The notes under the pieces are model-generated. The model was given only the letters and a program-made list of their open reading frames with translations. It ran no database searches and was not told the origin of the DNA. Made by a program: the position numbers and the translations under genes. Of a stretch of 64,000 nt of DNA, positions 23,486-35,952 are shown piece by piece; within the stretch, counting starts at the first letter, position 1, and every line of letters begins with the position of its first letter. Source of the DNA: Lutraria lutraria (lineage: Eukaryota; Mollusca; Bivalvia; Venerida; Mactridae); the NCBI GenBank assembly GCA_964023205.1, contig OZ026835.1, positions 46,225,083 through 46,289,082 of the forward strand. Reading direction: 5' to 3'.

Positions 23486-23834
23486 CTGAAAAGAAAAGAG
23501 AAAAATCATGAAATACATTATTTAAGTATTTAATACATTATTCCAATTGTATTTAAATAATACACTAAATATATACAATATATCAAATATGAAAAAGCAA
23601 GAAAGTATACATTTAAACACAATATGACAATAAATGTTTTTTATTTACATTTTGTATATTGGTCCTATAGACAAAACACAGAATAATGAATTGTTTTCAT
23701 GATGTAAATAAACAGAGGCATTATGTACATGTATAGGAATGTACAGGTAGGATAACATAATTAAAAGTCAGTAAGATATCATTAAAGTGTATAAAGTTAC
23801 ATCTGGTGGTTCTATTGTTAGCAGAATAATTGTT

Positions 23835-24440
23835 TGTAAGTGATATGAATCATAGCCAAGTACCTAAGTTTAGATAATGAATATTGTAAGTGATATGAAT
23901 CATAGCCAAGTACCTAAGTTTAGATAATGAATATTGTAAGTGATATGAATCATAGCCAAGTACTTAAGTTTAGATAATGAATATTGTAAGTGATATGAAT
24001 CATAGCCAAGTACCTAAGTTTAGATAATGAATATTGTAAGTGATATGAATCATAGCCAAGTACTTAAGTTTAGATAATGAATATTGTAAGTGATATGAAT
24101 CATAGCCAAGTACTTAAGTTTAGATAATGAATATTGTAAGTGATATGAATCATAGCCAAGTACTTAAGTTTAGATAATGAATATTGTAAGTGATATGAAT
24201 CATAGCCAAGTACCTAAGTTTAGGTAATGACTATTGTAAGTGATAGGAATCATAGCCAAGTACCTAAGTTTAGATAATGAATATTGTAAGTGATAGGAAT
24301 CATAGCCAAGTACCTAAGTTTAGATAATGAACATTGTAAGTGATATGAATCATAGCCAAGTACTTAAGTTTAGATAATGAATATTGTAAGTGATAGGAAT
24401 CATAGCCAAGTACCTAAGTTTAGATAATGACTATTGTAAG
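23835..24440. repeat. 50 bp tandem array
   Basis: About twelve near-identical 50 bp units starting TGTAAGTGATATGAATCATA and continuing GCCAAGTACCTAAGTTTAGA. Variants C/T in ACCTAAG/ACTTAAG and T/G in GATATGAAT/GATAGGAAT are shared by neighbouring units. Very low divergence suggests recent expansion. Confidence 0.97.
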
Positions 24441-24534
24441 TGACCTGAACATTTTGATAACCAATGGAAGGGAGGTAACTCAAAAATAACATTTCTACCA
24501 AATATTTTATCAGGCATAGTTTTCCTCTTTTCCA

Positions 24535-24650
24535 AGGTAGTAGTAATAATAAAAATAAAGACTTTATTTATAGAGGCAACACAGTTAGGCAATGCCAAAT
24601 CTTCCCTGTGAGCCTCTTGATCAACAATGTTCATAAGCATTTGAGTATGA
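24535..24650 (-). mobile_element. 5'-truncated LINE (or LINE-tailed SINE) 3' end
   Basis: On the minus strand: TTGATCAAGAGGCTCACAGG, GATTTGGCATTGCCTAACTG, then CTATAAATAAAGTCTTTATT running into an ATT-rich tail. A second copy at 38290-38385 has the same order and tail. A conserved 3' end with a short ATT-type tail is typical of L2/CR1-like non-LTR elements. Confidence 0.55.
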
Positions 24651-24699
24651 AGAAAACAAGAAACAATATACACATTTTGTATTAATGAAATGATTTCCA

Positions 24700-25316
24700 C
24701 CATCCAGTATATTTTTGTTTAAATGTGTTTCGATTTTGAGCATTCTGTACCTCTATGGGTAAAATACATTGTTGTTAATATTTTTTCGTGAAAGTGAACG
24801 AGGCATGTTTGAATTAGCAAAATGATGCTTGAATCATATAACATTATTCTGATGATTTGTAACAATCATGTTTGTTAAATTACAGAGATAGTTTAAAAAA
24901 AACATTTCTCAGAAAAAAATATATATATATATAAGTTAATGAAAACAATTTAATTTTAAACTTTTTGAATTTTTTTTAGCATTTCTTGTGAGATATAGCT
25001 TTATACACTTTAAAATACATTAAATAACAAATAATTTTCTTATACCAAAAAAACCTGAACTGTTTTCTTCCAATTTTGAATATTTCAGAGAACTTTGAAA
25101 GCCTATGAAAAATCAGTGTTATAGACAAAATTTAGATATGTAATTAATAAAAGAATTACATATGTACTTATATCCCTGGCATAAACTTACTACATGGTAA
25201 ATGATTCATAATACATTTATTCAGGCAGTACATATCCTTATTATTTATAAATAGATTCTGTGGTCAGTCTATTCTTAAAGTGATTCATGCAGTATATATG
25301 TAAACCAGTATTTTAA
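24700..25316. other. AT-rich spacer, nothing recognised
   Basis: Very AT-rich sequence between the 50 bp and 54 bp arrays, with a short AT microsatellite near 24921-24933. No gene or element is seen. Confidence 0.5.
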
Positions 25317-25329
25317 TTGAATTATAAAA

Positions 25330-28070
25330 GAATTCCTTCACATATTGTACATTATAGTGGATTGATAATTCAGACAATTGTTTCTCTTACTTCACATATT
25401 GTACATTATAGTGGATTGATAATTCAGACAATTTCTTCTCTTACTTCACATATTGTACATTATAGTGGATTGATAATTCAGACAATTGTTTCTCTTACTT
25501 CACATATTGTACATTATAGTGGATTGATAATTCAGACAATTGTTTCTATTACTTCACATATTGTACATTATAGTGGATTGATAATTCAGACAATTGTTTC
25601 TATTACTTCACATATTGTACATTATAGTGGATTGATAATTCAGACAATTGTTTCTCTTACTTCACATATTGTACATTATAGTGGATTGATAATTCAGACA
25701 ATTGTTTCTATTACTTCACATATTGTACATTATAGTGGATTGATAATTCAGACAATTGTTTCTATTACTTCACATATTGTACATTATAGTGGATTGATAA
25801 TTCAGACAATTTCTGCTCTTACTTCACATATTGTACATTATAGTGGATTGATAATTCAGACAATTGTTTCTCTTACTTCTAATATTGCACATTATAGTGG
25901 ATTGATAATTCAGACAATTGTTTCTATTACTTCACATATTGTACATTATAGTGGATTGATAATTCAGACAATTGTTTCTATTACTTCACATATTGTACAT
26001 TATAGTGGATTGATAATTCAGACAATTGTTTCTATTACTTCACATATTGTACATTATAGTGGATTGATAATTCAGACAATTTCTTCTCTTACTTCACATA
26101 TTGTACATTATAGTGGATTGATAATTCAGACAATTTCTTCTATTACTTCACATATTGTACATTATAGTTGATTGATAATTCAGACAATTGTTTCTCTTAC
26201 TTCACATATTGTACATTTTAGTTGATTGATAATTCAGACAATTGTTTCTATTACTTCACATATTGTACATTATAGTGGATTGATAATTCAGACAATTGTT
26301 TCTATTACTTCACATATTGTACATTATAGTGGATTGATAATTCAGACAATTGTTTCTATTACTTCACATATTGTACATTATAGTGGATTGATAATTCAGA
26401 CAATTGTTTCTATTACTTCACATATTGTACATTATAGTGGATTGATAATTCAGACAATTTCTTCTCTTACTTCACATATTGTACATTATAGTGGATTGAT
26501 AATTCAGACAATTTCTTCTATTACTTCACATATTGTACATTATAGTTGATTGATAATTCAGACAATTGTTTCTCTTACTTCACATATTGTACATTTTAGT
26601 TGATTGATAATTCAGACAATTGTTTCTATTACTTCACATATTGTACATTATAGTGGATTGATAATTCAGACAATTGTTTCTATTACTTCACATATTGTAC
26701 ATTATAGTGGATTGATAATTCAGACAATTGTTTCTATTACTTCACATATTGTACATTATAGTGGATTGATAATTCAGACAATTGTTTCTATTACTTCACA
26801 TATTGTACATTATAGTGGATTGATAATTCAGACAATTGTTTCTATTACTTCACATATTGTACATTTTAGTGGATTGATAATTCAGACAATTGTTTCTATT
26901 ACTTCACATATTGTACATTATAGTGGATTGATAATTCAGACAATTGTTTCTATTACTTCACATATTGTACATTATAGTGGATTGATAATTCAGACAATTG
27001 TTTCTATTACTTCACATATTGTACATTATAGTGGATTGATAATTCAGACAATTGTTTCTATTACTTCACATATTGTACATTATAGTGGATTGATAATTCA
27101 GACAATTGTTTCTCTTACTTCACATATTGTACATTATAGTGGATTGATAATTCAGACAATTGTTTCTCTTACTTCACATATTGTGTTCATTATAGTGGAT
27201 TGATAATTCAGACAATTGTTTCTATTACTTCACATATTGTACATTATAGTGGATTGATAATTCAGACAATTGTTTCTATTACTTCACATATTGTACATTA
27301 TAGTGGATTGATAATTCAGACAATTGTTTCTATTACTTCACATATTGTACATTATAGTGGATTGATAATTCAGACAATTTCTTCTCTTACTTCACATATT
27401 GTACATTATAGTGGATTGATAATTCAGACAATTGTTTCTCTTACTTCACATATTGTACATTATACATAGTGGATTGATAATTCAGACAATTGTTTCTATT
27501 ACTTCACATATTGTACATTATAGTGGATTGATAATTCAGACAATTGTTTCTATTACTTCACATATTGTACATTATAGTGGATTGATAATTCAGACAATTG
27601 TTTCTCTTACTTCACATATTGTACATTATAGTGGATTGATAATTCAGACAACTGTTTCTCTTACTTCACATATTGTACATTATAGTGGATTAATAATTCA
27701 GACAATTTCTTCTCTTACTTCACATATTGTACATTATAGTGGATTGATAATTCAGACAATTGTTTCTATTACTTCACATATTGTACATTATAGTGGATTG
27801 ATAATTCAGACAATTGTTTCTATTACTTCACATATTGTACATTATACGTAGTGGATTGATAATTCAGACAATTTCTTCTCTTACTTCACATACTGTACAT
27901 TATAGTGGATTGATAATTCAGACAATTGTTTCTCTTACTTCACATATTGTACATTATAGTGGATTGATAATTCAGACAATTGTTTCTATTACTTCACATA
28001 TTGTACATTATAGTGGATTGATAATTCAGACAATTGTTTCTCTTACTTCACATATTGTACATTATAGTGA
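25330..28070. repeat. 54 bp satellite, ~50 copies, with 7-unit higher-order repeats
   Basis: Unit: TCACATATTGTACATTATAG, TGGATTGATAATTCAGACAA, TTGTTTCTATTACT. Because 54 is divisible by three, long open frames encoding an 18-residue repeat (SHIVHYSGLIIQTIVSIT) arise on the plus strand. They end only where a unit carries TAGTTGATTG or a short indel, and no start, splice or codon-use evidence supports a protein. A pair of TAGTTGATTG-marked units recurs 378 bp later (7 x 54) near 26168 and 26546. A 4 bp insertion (TATACATAGTGG / TATACGTAGTGG) recurs 382 bp later near 27466 and 27848. Confidence 0.97.
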
Positions 28071-28204
28071 TTTTATAATTACCGAGACATTTACCCCTTT
28101 CTTGGAACCATCTAAAAATCGTCTGCCTTTCTGCACTCATATGCTAAATATAAATACAAAATTTCTTTATAGTCAGTATCATGTACAAAATGTCCATTTA
28201 GCCT

Positions 28205-28545
28205 ATGAGTTAAGAAAAGTAGATGGTGGTGGAAAGAGCGCTTAAAACTAGCCGTCTAGAGGTCGTGGCTTCGAGCCCTAACCAGATCGGAATTGAGTTT
28301 TATCCAGGACAAGTACCCGACCCAGTGCTGGATTCTACCCCGGAAGTGGATCCTGTATTGGTGCTTTACATCCGGCAGAGACTTTTCAAAAAGAGCTAAG
28401 AGGGTTGAACCTTGGATGTCCTTGTATCCAGACTGTGTTTCTCGCAGTCCATCCATGTCAGACACAAATATGCAATGTGCTGGTGAAATAACTGAAATAC
28501 TGTTGAAACGGGCGTTAAACTCCAAACAAACAAATAATCAACAAG
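28205..28545 (+). mobile_element. tRNA-derived SINE, plus strand
   Basis: The head GGTGGAAAGAGCGCTTAAAA, then GGTCGTGGCTTCGAGCCCTA, carries B-box-like GGCTTCGAGCCC. The body is about 270 bp and the end is GGGCGTTAAACTCCAAACAA plus CAAATAA, the conserved tail of mollusc SINEs. ORFs on both strands across it (28256-28525, 28293-28595) are products of the SINE and not genes. Confidence 0.8.
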
Positions 28546-28706
28546 TCAAAACGTTGTATTGTATTATCATAATGTGCCTGTCTTGGAAAATATGAGGTGC
28601 ATAACACGTCTTTTTCCGGCTACTAACAGCAACGCAACCTTTTGTCAGGTACACAGTAAAGCATAATAAAACATACAATTGCAAAATCTACTTAAAAACT
28701 TGTGTA

Positions 28707-31620
28707 AACAAGAGGGCCAAGATGGCCCTATATTGCTCACATGACAATCACTGTTCACTCATTAAAACATTGTTTTGAACCGGTGACCTAGTTTTTGACC
28801 CCAGATGACCCATGTTAGAACTTGTCCTACATATAAATAAGACAAACATTCTGACAAAATGTGGTGAAGATCCAATCAGAACCATAAACAAGAGGGCCAT
28901 GATGGCCCTATAAATGCTCACCAGGAGAAAAGGTCATTTGGAGATTAACATTGTTGAAGTTTTCTATACGAGTCTAAGTAAGATCAAGTGACCCATCTGG
29001 GCCGTTTTTTATCCCATGGCCATTATATGAACAGATTTAAAAGAGGTCCATTAGACAAAGCTAGATACCAAATATCTTAGCTCTTAAGGCCTTGTGGTTT
29101 CGGAGAAGAAGATTTTTTTAAATTTTCCTATATAATATAGAATAAACCCCAGGGCAGGGCTAATTTTGACCCCGGGGCCATAATTTGAACAAACTTGGTA
29201 GAGGTCCACTACACAATGCCACATACAAAATATCTAAGCTCTAGGCCTTGTGGTTTCGGAGAAGAAGATTTTTTTAATTTTCCTATATAATTTAAGTCTA
29301 TATAAATCAAGTGACCCCCGGGGCGGGGCCAATTTTGACCCTAGGGCAATAATTTGAACAAACTTGGTAGAGGTCCACTAGACAATGCTACATACCAAAT
29401 ATCTTAGCTCTAGGCCTTGTGGTTTCGGAGAAGAAGATTTTTCAAATTTTCCTATATAAAATAGAATAAACCCCAGGGCGGGGCTAATTTTGACCCCGGG
29501 GCCATAATTTGAACAAACTTGGTAGAGGTCCACTACACAATGCCACATACAAAATATCTAAGCTCTAGGCCTTGTGGTTTCGGAGAAGAAGATTTTTTTA
29601 ATTTTCCTATATAAGTCTATATAAATCAAGTGACCCCCGGGGCGGGCCAATTTTGACCCTAGGGCAATAATTTGAACAAACTTGGTAGAGGTCCACTAGA
29701 CAATGCTACATACCAAATATCTGAGCTCTAGGCCTTGTGGTTTCGGAGAAGAAGATTTTTTAAATTTTCCTATATAAAATAGAATAAACCCCAGGGCAGG
29801 GCCAATTTTGACCCCGGGGCCATAATTTGAACAAACTTTGTAGAGGTCCACTACACAATGCCACATACAAAATATCTAAGCTCTAGGCCTTGCGGTTTCG
29901 GAGAAGAAGATTTTTTAAATTTTCCTATATAAGTCTATATAAATCAAGTGACCCCCAGGGCGGGGCCAATTTTGACCCTAGAGCAATAATTTGAACAAAC
30001 TTGGTAGAGGTCCACTAGACTATGCTACACACCAAATATCAAAGCTCTAGGCATTGTAGTTTTTGACAAGAAGATTTTTTAAATTTCCTATATAAGTCTA
30101 TGTAAAATCAAGTTACCCCCGGGGCGGAGCCAATTTTGACCCTAGGGGAATAATTTGAACAATCTTTGTAGAGTTCCATTAGACAATGCTACATACCAAA
30201 TATCTCAGCTTTAGGCCCTGTGGTTTCAGACAAGAAGATTTTTTAAGTTTTTTCAATTTGTTGCCATAGCAACCAGAAATTTTAATGAAATTTAATTGTT
30301 TGAACAACTTTGAAAGGGGACCACCCAAGGATCATTCCAGCCAAGTTTGGTTGCAATCGGCATAGCGGTGTAGCAGGAGATGTTGTTTTAAGTAAACATG
30401 GACGCCACGTATTCGTAACGACGCACGACGCACGATGGACGCAGGGCGATCACAAAAGCTCACCCTGAGCACATTCGTGCTCTGGTGAGCTAAAAATACA
30501 GCATAGACAAGGTTTTCCTAAGATTTGACCTCGTGACCTAGTTTTTGACCCCAGACGACCTATGTTCGAATTTGTCTTACATATCATTAAGACAAACATT
30601 CTGACTAGGTTTGGTGAAGATACGATCAAAATTTGACATCTACAGTGTTAATAAGGTTTTCCTAAGATTTGACCTTGTGACCTGGTTTTTGACCCTAGGT
30701 GACCCATATTTAAACTTGTCCTTAATATCATTAAGACAAACAATCTGACAAGGTTTGGCCAAGATCCAATTAAAACCATGACATTTAGAGCTTTTACAAG
30801 ATTTTTACCTAAGATTTGACCTGGTGACCCAGTTTTTGACCCCGGCTGACCCATGTTCAACCTTGACCCACATATCATTGAGGCAAACATTCTGACAAGG
30901 TTTGGTGAAGATCCAATTAAAACTGTGACATCTACAGTGTTAAGTTTTCCTAAGATTTGACCTGGTGACCTAGTTATTGACCCCAGATGACCCATATTTA
31001 TACTTGGCCGTTATATCATTAAAACAAACGATTTGACAAAGTTTGGTGAAGATCCAATAATAACTGTGAAATCTACAGTGTTAACATGGTTTTTCATAAG
31101 ATTTGACCTAGCGACCTAGTTTTTGACCCAAGATGACCCATGTTCGAACTCGTCCAAGATATTATGAAGACAAACATTCTGACAAGGTTTCATGATCATC
31201 CAATCAAAACAGTGACTTCTAGAGTGTTCATAAGGTTTTACAGCAATTTGCCCTAGTGACCTAGTTTTTCACCGGAAATGACCCATTATCAAACTTGACC
31301 TACATATTATTAAAATAAACATTCTGACAAAGTTTCATGAAGATCCAGTCAAAACAGTGATTTCTGAAGTGTTCACAAGGTTTTCCCTTATTTGGCCCTG
31401 GTGACCTAGTTTTTTACCCAAAATGGCCCAATATCGAACTCGTCCTAGATTTTGTTGATATTAACGTTCTGACCCAGTTTTGCTAAAATTGAGCTCAAAA
31501 TGTGGCCCCTAGTGTGGTCACAACATTAAGTTTGACGACGCACGACGCACACCGCACGACGCCGGACGGAGAGTGATCCTAATAGCTCACTTTGTCACTT
31601 TGTGACATGTGAGCTAAAAA
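28707..31620 (+). mobile_element. Helentron-like element (~145 bp core), interrupted by a nested relative
   Basis: Starts AACAAGAGGGCCAAGATGGC then TTGCTCACATGACAATCACT. The core of ~145 bp (GATTTGACCTGGTGACCTAG, TTTTTGACCCCAGATGACCC, ATTCTGACAAGGTTTGGTGA) is repeated about seven times. The end is GACGACGCACGACGCACACC, CCGGACGGAGAGTGATCCTA and the hairpin AGCTCACTTTGTCACTTTGT / GACATGTGAGCT followed by AAAAA. A second, different element (28887-30496) is inserted in its first core unit. Antisense ORFs such as 30648-30995 are core-repeat artefacts. Confidence 0.85.
28887..30496 (+). mobile_element. Helentron-like tandem-core element, copy 2 (nested)
   Basis: Nearly the same sequence and unit order as 10988-12590, including the alternating core types, the GGTTGCCATAGCAACCAG-like block before the end, and the terminal hairpin GCTCACCCTGAGCACATTCG / TGCTCTGGTGAGC plus TAAAAA. 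It splits the host element after ATCAGAACCATA, so it is younger than its host. Confidence 0.85.
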
Positions 31621-32574
31621 TAGACAAGCTACTGAATGTTTATCTTTTAACTCAAACAGGATTATCTTAAAATCACTGGGCACTCCAGTTTTCGTACGTT
31701 AATTAACTTAATTATTTAACCGATTGTGGTTCTTTGATATCATGAAATACTACTCCCAATGATTACTTCATAGCTTCTATTACCAGCAGTACTTGCGCCG
31801 AAATAATGGATTGAAACGATCTCGGTCACGTTCCATAGGCAGGATTCGAACAACAACCTCTGAATTAAAAGTACAAGTAAACAATGTATGTTGTGAATGA
31901 AAATAAATGAGAAAAATTAGTTCGACACTCATTCGACACACCACTGTGCCTATTTTGAGTTGTCCTAAAGGTTCCCTGCATGCAGGATATAATTTCAGCT
32001 ATGGATACGATTACTGAACAATTTTACGAATCTAATGCGTCTCCATTCCATTTTAATTTATGTGATCATTATCATAAATCATACTAATTCAGTGTGTATT
32101 TATTACATTGATCTTGATTCGACCGAATTTAGAACTTGTAAAACAATAGCCGTGAACGTATAGTTAACAAGTAAAAAGTAAACAATTAATCATATGAATA
32201 TTTGTATTTATTTATATTCTTGCATATGTACTTCTAAAGCAAATAATAAACATATTTTAAACATATTTTAAACACACTTAAGCGCATGCGCATGAAGAAA
32301 ACAAAGTCCAGTGCACGTTACGAGTACGCTAAGTGGTGGATTTATTTGCCGTAAGTTAAGGTACACTTTACGAGCAACCCTAACTTAAGAGTTTTTCGAG
32401 ATAGTTGGAAAAACGACTAAGAGTAACTTAAGTACTCGTTACGAACCTCTTAAGGCTTAAGGTACGTTCGAGATATCCGCCCCTGAGTTACTTTGACTAT
32501 CTTGGATAAGACGGCATTTTGAAAATTAAGAATTGTGTCATCCATTAAATGCTTCATTATTTTAATCTACTCTA
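31621..32574. other. Intergenic or intronic sequence with SINE-head remnant
   Basis: Near 31825-31862 the minus strand reads AGGTTGTTGTTCGAATCCTG, a tRNA-like B box probably from an old SINE. At 32290-32460 TTAAGTTACGAG-type words repeat in both orientations (ACTTAAGTACTCGTTACGAA and GCACGTTACGAGTACGCTAA), a weak imperfect inverted arrangement. No exon is seen. Confidence 0.4.
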
Positions 32575-32960
32575 GACATTTTAGTTTCTGACAAGAAGAT
32601 TTTTTAAGATTTTCTAAATAAGCCTTTGTAAAATCAAGTTCCCTGAGGGCGTAGTCAATTTAGACCCAAGGGCCATAATTTCAACAAACTTGGTGGAGGT
32701 CCACTAGACACCAAATATCTAATCTCTAAGCATTGTGGTTTCAGACAAGAAGATTTTCAATGATTTTCCTATTGGTTGCCAGAGTGGAATCATTTTTTTA
32801 TTAACCTTTGTAGACCTTCATGCATTCATGTAAAGTTAAATTGAAATCGACCAACTGCTTAAGAAGGAGATGTTGTTTAAAGCAATTGTTGACACATGAA
32901 TGTACATGTGATGAACATCACTATAGCTCACCTTGAGCACTTCATGCTCTTGTGAGCAAA
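32575..32960 (+). mobile_element. 3' fragment of the GGTAGAGGTCCACTAG element family
   Basis: One and a half degenerate core units (ACAAGAAGATTTTTTAAGAT, GGTGGAGGTCCACTAGACAC), then the terminal hairpin in degraded form, GCTCACCTTGAGCACTTCAT / GCTCTTGTGAGC plus AAAAAA. 5'-truncated and clearly older than the copies at 10988 and 28887. Confidence 0.75.
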
Positions 32961-33053
32961 AAACGATAGGTTCCATTTTGGGGCATATTTATCAACCTGT
33001 CAGTCATGAGGTGAGCAGAATAATATTCAGTCATGGTTGCTATGGCAACTTAC

Positions 33054-33174
33054 CAGTACAGGAGCTTCTGAAATCAACCACAGAAGTTGAGAATTTGTTA
33101 ACCGAGGAACTGAACTCATCCATGTCTTCTTTCTTGGCAAAGTTTGTCATACCTGTCATAGCCCCACCTGGTGA
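33054..33174 (-). CDS. Predicted internal exon of the unrecognised minus-strand gene
   Basis: Minus-strand acceptor ATATATTTCAG and donor ACTG|GTAAGTTG enclose 121 bp open in one frame, starting SPGGAMTGMTNFAKKEDMDE and continuing FSSSVNKFSTSVVDFRSSCT. It enters in phase 0, as the exon at 37105-37194 leaves, and exits with one base, matching the exon at 23448-23485. The pattern of small hydrophobic and acidic residues is protein-like. I cannot name a family. Confidence 0.45.
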
Positions 33175-33654
33175 CTGAAATATATAGAATAATTTTACAA
33201 GAATAAACTTTTCTTATATTTAATTTACAGGGTGCTCAATAACAGCAGGCTGCAGGCCAATTTAGCCACTTTGAAATGTGTCTTGGCCTGTTAGAAATCT
33301 CAAAAATTCATAAAATATTGCTAGAAAATGCCCAGACCCCCTCTAGCAGGTCTGTTAGTCTAGCTTTTGGGCCTGTTGGCCACAAACTTATTGAGAACAA
33401 TATGAACATAACAGTCAGTAAGGTTAATATCTTCAACAAAGATTCAAATTTCTCATTAGGCTAGAAAAAAGGTGACTTAGTCATGCTCAAAGTTATTTAA
33501 CAAAATAAAATAGGGTAGGTATTTGAAAAACTTTTCTTTCCATTTTTTTTTTAAAAACATAAATTTTGTACATTTTGTCCCCCAAATATTTTTGTACTTA
33601 GGATTTTGCACAAAAAATAGGTTCAGTGGCCCTACTATTAAAACTGTAATTTTT

Positions 33655-33818
33655 TAAGTTTTAAAGTTGTCTCCCCTGACAAAACAAAATCTCATCAATA
33701 CAAGTTGTCTCCCCTGACAAAAATAAAACTTCAACACAAGTTGTCTCCCCTGACAAAAACTAAATTTCATCAACACAAATTGTCTCCCCTGACAAAAACA
33801 AAACTTCATCTACACAAG
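33655..33818. repeat. 38 bp tandem array (left part)
   Basis: About four copies of CAAGTTGTCTCCCCTGACAA plus AACAAAATCTCATCAATA. It is interrupted at 33819 by the TIR element and resumes at 37030-37100, which marks that element as an insertion into this array. Confidence 0.85.
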
Positions 33819-35105
33819 TAAACTGGTTCCCGTTCCATGTTGCAGTGCACCAAAGGAACAGGTACGGTCTAAAATATCCAGCGTTCTGATTGGTCAAACC
33901 CTTTTAGCTATTTCATTGGTTGCTGTTCATTCGAGAAACATCGAGGATTTCCGTACATCTGATAAATGTACGCGGAGATGTTTGTGCTAATGTTTGAATA
34001 CCTGATGGATACCCTTTATTCAAAATAAAAAACAATAGATGCAAGAAGTTACTATATGAATATTCATTACAGAATAGTCTTTTCGGTAGTTTGCTACATT
34101 TTTCACATAGACATATAGGAAAAATTAAAACTGAACGATGAATTTTTTTTAAACTTTGCATAATCGTAGCATGTGATAACAGAAACTTTTTAAGCGAAAA
34201 AAAAAATGGGGGTCCCTGGGACTGAAGTGACTCGAATAGCAATCAAATTGTTATTGTTTCAATGCCTAATAGATCAATTAATGAAAGCCATGTAAAATAG
34301 CTATGAAATATCCTGCTAGTTTACTCAATATACACATTTCAAGATTTACCAAACCCGCCGATTTCGGCCTCAGAAAAGAATCGTCATTTTCATAACTCGA
34401 CCCTTTCGGGATCTGTCAAAACCGAAAACATTGTGAAAAAAATGACATTAAACTGTGAAATGGTAAGTATTGCACATGTTACGTCATTTATGTGACATAA
34501 AGTTTATCTATCGATCAATTATAGGTAAATATCCTTGTTTTGCAGCTTTGAAAGGCAGCAAGCACGCTCACCAATTCTCAGACGAATCGGAAATATCGTT
34601 GTCGTCAATAAAAGGCTTACAGCCTTTTATCTAAATTGACATACAAATACCGACGCGCACGTTATATAAAGTCATTTTGGAACGCACATTCTTCTTTGAC
34701 TTTTCGGTAATAATTGGTTTTACACGTGATAAACACATTTTTTGTGTATGAAACCCAAGACACAGCAGTTCCTGGACATGCCCCTTTAAGTTATATTTTT
34801 TGCTACTTGAATTTCTTTTCGTTAACACCTGACTTTACAGAACTGAATTAACAGGAGTAAGATTATGATCTATGCTGTATATTGTAAATTTAACATGGTA
34901 TCAGACACAAGTGCTAAAGAATATATTGACCCCCTTTGGTGAAATGATCCATAAAATATTTGTCCCTTATAAGGGTCCAGATAGTGAGACGGTCATGTTA
35001 CGTAATATTGCATAACAACTTCTTAATTGGCTACTTATTTTGTTTTATCAATGCATGTATTGAAATTCAGACTATGATATATACTGGTCAATTGATTATC
35101 AACTA

Positions 35106-35758
35106 CAGTGTAATTTCTGAAATCCGAACGATTTTCTTGGTCCCGAAATTTCTCCCTCTATTTCAATGTAAATTAGACTTCTGAATTCCGGAACTTCTGA
35201 ATTCTGAATTCCGGACGATATTTTCATAAATTTTGGTTTATGTACCGGGTAAGTGCAATTTTACTTCCAAAATCCGGACAGTACAGAAAGTGTCATCCTT
35301 AATTAGTCCGATGATTTTTAACCCTGAGGCAAAATGTCATTGTTCTCTTTTTCAATTGTTTAACATTCAGTGGTGTTAGTATATGATGACATGTGTTAGA
35401 ATCAAAATATGTCAGTTTGCACTTGTAAAATAAACCATTTTTACTAAAATATATTTCCAAATATTTACATTCATTAACAATTTTGACTGGTTCATTTTTG
35501 TAAGTAAAATTGTATTGACGGTATCTTCCTTTCGAGAAAATATTAGATTAATTTTGATTAATAAATCTTATTAATGTTTATCTTTTATTTTTGCATCATG
35601 TCTTAGTAATAATAACATAATATTGTATTATGCATGCATAAATAATGATGTCCCTATTTTCACCATTACTTGTTCAGATAATTTTTGACTTCTGAATTCC
35701 GGAAACTTCCAAAATCCGGACATTTTGGCCGATCCCATGGATTTCAGAAGTTACACTG
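35106..35758. mobile_element. 653 bp pogo/Tigger-like MITE with TA duplication
   Basis: The left end CAGTGTAATTTCTGAAATCC and the right end GGATTTCAGAAGTTACACTG are inverted repeats of 20 bp with one mismatch, flanked on both sides by TA (35104-35105 and 35759-35760). CAGTGTAA-type ends with TA duplication fit the pogo/Tigger branch of Tc1/mariner. TTCTGAATTCCGGA words recur inside near both ends. No transposase ORF. Confidence 0.75.
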
Positions 35759-35952
35759 TATACTGTTTGCATTAATTAATTTGAAAACACGTAGTCCAGA
35801 AACAGATTGGGCACGACTTTTAAATTTATAATAAGCATCGCATATTTATATGAATTTTATAATAATATAAAATCAGGTTGTAACACTCAAAAAGCTGCAA
35901 TTGCGTATGGCGATTAATGTTATTAAATTTTGACAGTTCAACCAATAATAAT

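Noticed and set aside
25317..28245. Long ORFs (up to 284 residues) with an 18-residue repeat
   Set aside because: They arise from a 54 bp satellite unit divisible by three. They break wherever a unit varies and have no start, splice or composition support, so they were treated as satellite.
28256..28595. ORFs of 89 and 100 codons
   Set aside because: They fall inside a tRNA-derived SINE on both strands.
30648..30995. Minus-strand ORFs with GHLGSKT-type repeats (also 41120-41653)
   Set aside because: They are antisense readings of the ~145 bp core of Helentron-like elements and recur in each copy.
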